Assembly (NCBI GenBank): GCA_938045655.1 | Contig: CALIMO010000126.1 | Coordinates: 1 to 8,125, forward strand | Reading direction: 5' to 3' | Length of the DNA: 8,125 bases | DNA from: an uncultured bacterium | GTDB lineage: Bacteria > Patescibacteriota > Saccharimonadia > Saccharimonadales > Saccharimonadaceae | Shown: positions 6,702 to 8,125 of the stretch, one piece after another | How positions within the stretch are numbered: the first letter of the stretch is position 1 | How the letters are laid out: each line of letters begins with the position of its first letter | The notes under the pieces: model-generated | Database searches by the model: none | The model's input: the letters and a program-made list of their open reading frames with translations, nothing else | What the model was told of the DNA's origin: nothing | Made by a program: the position numbers and the translations under genes

Positions 6702-8125
6702 TTTTTGATTACAATGATTTGCGCGCAAAAAAATCCCGTTTAATGAATGGGCTTAGGGGGTTTTTATTTCTAATTAAGATTTTGAAAATTGTTGGAATTT
6801 TGAGTGGATTTTGTTTAGTTTTAATGGATTCGGCTCTTGGTTGGCTAATTTTAGCATTTTCATCAATAATCACAATTTTAGTTCATTGGTGGAATGGAGA
6901 ACTTCATAGGCTGGAGCCAACAAAAGATTTAAATATTGAAGGACAGTTAGCTAGTAATATTTTAGGAAAACTTTCTAAAAATCCAACAAGCGAGCAGGTC
7001 GCAAAAGTAGTTTTAGAAAGTTCCGGTGGAAAGTTTATTATTTCACGTTTTGGGCTTGGAAAAACTACGATTGAAAGTTTGGTTCAGATTCCACAAAATT
7101 CACCTGAAAATATTTTTCAAACTGCACTACAAATTCAGCAAAAGTTAAAAACTAAAACTGTTTCTGGTTCGGTTCTAACTCTTGCAATAATTCGAAATTT
7201 TCCGAATTATGAAACGCTTCTTGCGCAGTTTTATCTTGACTTTGAGGATTTAGAACGTGGTGTATTGTGGCATGATCATATTTTTTCACTAATAAGTCAA
7301 TCTAAAATTCCAATGAAAACTGGTGGAATTGCCCGCGATTGGTCGTTTGGTTATACTCCAACCTTGAATCGTTTTGGAGTGAATATTACAAATCAGGTTT
7401 CGAACAATATTTTAATGTCTTCAAATTTAGAGCAACATAAAGATTTAGTTTCGAAAATGGTTGAACAATTCGGTGGTAATGGAAAGCAGAATATTGCCCT
7501 GATTGGTGCCGATGGTGTTGGTAAAACTACTGTTGTAAATTCTTTCGCTGCAAAAATTGCGAATGGCAGCGAGAAAATCCCTTCAAATTTAAAATTTAGA
7601 CAGGTTGTTTCTCTTGATGCTGCATCTTTGATTGCGGCAGCGCCAGGGCGAGGTGAAATAGAAAATTTGCTGAATTATGTTTTGAACGAAGCTTATGCTG
7701 CTAAAAATATAATTATTTGTCTTGATAATGCCCAGCTATTTTTTGAAGATGGTGTTGGTTCGGTTGACGTTTCGAATTTACTTCTTCCTATTATTCAGGC
7801 TGGTGCTTTAAGGTTAATCTTAACTCTTGATGAACAGAGATTTTTGCAAATTTCAGCAAAGAACCCAGCACTTGCTCAGGCAATGAATAGGTTGCAAGTT
7901 AAGCCAGCTAATTATGATGAAACACTGGCAGTTATGCAAGATAAGTTGTTGATTTTCGAACATCAAAATGGTGTGTTTTATCAATTTCAAGCACTTAAAG
8001 AAGCTTTTAAACTAAGCGAAAGATATATATTTGATTCAGAAATGCCAGGGCGTGCGGTGCGCTTGTTAGAGATGGCGGCAGGATTTGCTGATAATAAAAT
8101 TGTAACGGCGAGCTCAGTTGAAAAA
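6698..8125 (+). CDS. Membrane-anchored Clp/Hsp100-like AAA+ ATPase, 3'-truncated
   Basis: The frame is open from ATG 6698 to the window end, 476 codons seen. Order: two membrane helices at about 28-43 and 46-63; a Clp N-domain-like helical region at about 75-200; a ClpB/ClpC-type linker (LNRFGVNIT, 223-231); then an AAA+ domain of the Clp D1 type with intact Walker A GADGVGKTT (270-278, Lys276). A second ATPase domain is expected beyond the window. Several D1 residues look lost: Walker B is CLDNA with Asn344 in place of the catalytic Glu; the pore-loop KYRG of Clp D1 is PGRG here (Gly317 for Tyr); the paired arginine fingers (ALERRF in ClpB) align with ALAQAM (Gln394, Ala395). D1 may bind ATP and hold the ring together without hydrolysing it, leaving the work to D2 (inference). 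Soluble ClpC/ClpB lack N-terminal membrane helices, so this one should act at the membrane, on membrane or exported substrates. Whether it docks ClpP cannot be judged from the visible part. The start overlaps the upstream stop and has AGGAG 9 bases before it. Confidence 0.88.
   Translation, partial: MIFDYNDLRAKKSRLMNGLRGFLFLIKILKIVGILSGFCLVLMDSALGWLILAFSSIITILVHWWNGELHRLEPTKDLNIEGQLASNILGKLSKNPTSEQVAKVVLESSGGKFIISRFGLGKTTIESLVQIPQNSPENIFQTALQIQQKLKTKTVSGSVLTLAIIRNFPNYETLLAQFYLDFEDLERGVLWHDHIFSLISQSKIPMKTGGIARDWSFGYTPTLNRFGVNITNQVSNNILMSSNLEQHKDLVSKMVEQFGGNGKQNIALIGADGVGKTTVVNSFAAKIANGSEKIPSNLKFRQVVSLDAASLIAAAPGRGEIENLLNYVLNEAYAAKNIIICLDNAQLFFEDGVGSVDVSNLLLPIIQAGALRLILTLDEQRFLQISAKNPALAQAMNRLQVKPANYDETLAVMQDKLLIFEHQNGVFYQFQALKEAFKLSERYIFDSEMPGRAVRLLEMAAGFADNKIVTASSVEK

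Noticed and set aside
1..8125. CRISPR array, tRNA/rRNA, insertion sequence or phage genes
   Set aside because: I found no regularly spaced repeats, no tRNA-like cloverleaf, and no transposase or integrase products; almost all sequence is accounted for by the six genes.

Overview
The window is AT-rich and compact, with very short intergenic gaps. Its gene content points to a Patescibacteria/CPR bacterium, most likely Candidatus Saccharibacteria (TM7). The reasons are a PilX-like minor pilin paired with a large Cys-rich secreted protein ending in a TTYTKELPVRY-type tail, an rny gene, and a membrane protein fused by an ATGA overlap to a membrane-anchored Clp-like ATPase. The standard code fits, since TGA acts as a stop in that overlap. 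The lineage is inferred from remembered family patterns, not from a search.

Layout. (1) 1-3671, plus strand: the 3' part of a secreted 815-residue-plus surface protein, then 2 bases later a 406-aa pilin-like protein; these look like a two-gene end of a type IV pilus or surface-appendage operon. (2) 3673-3710: a 30-bp perfect palindrome acting as a shared terminator for converging genes. (3) 3718-5223, minus strand: rny (RNase Y) with its own extended -10 promoter. (4) 5346-6065, minus strand: an unrecognised 239-aa cytosolic protein with a strong ribosome binding site and a UUCG-tetraloop terminator. (5) 6193-8125, plus strand: a near-consensus promoter whose predicted start point falls on the ATG itself, a 157-aa two-helix membrane protein, and a translationally coupled Clp/AAA+ ATPase cut off by the window end.

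How they fit together. The first pair is plausibly extracellular: a pilus-associated adhesin plus minor pilin. RNase Y is a housekeeping membrane-tethered mRNA decay enzyme. The last pair looks like a membrane-bound chaperone/unfoldase module whose first ATPase domain keeps Walker A but appears to have lost the Walker B glutamate, the pore-loop tyrosine and the arginine fingers. The strongest leads are this degenerate membrane Clp module, the leaderless promoter driving it, and a sharp switch in arginine codon use inside the large surface protein that suggests a swapped N-terminal half.
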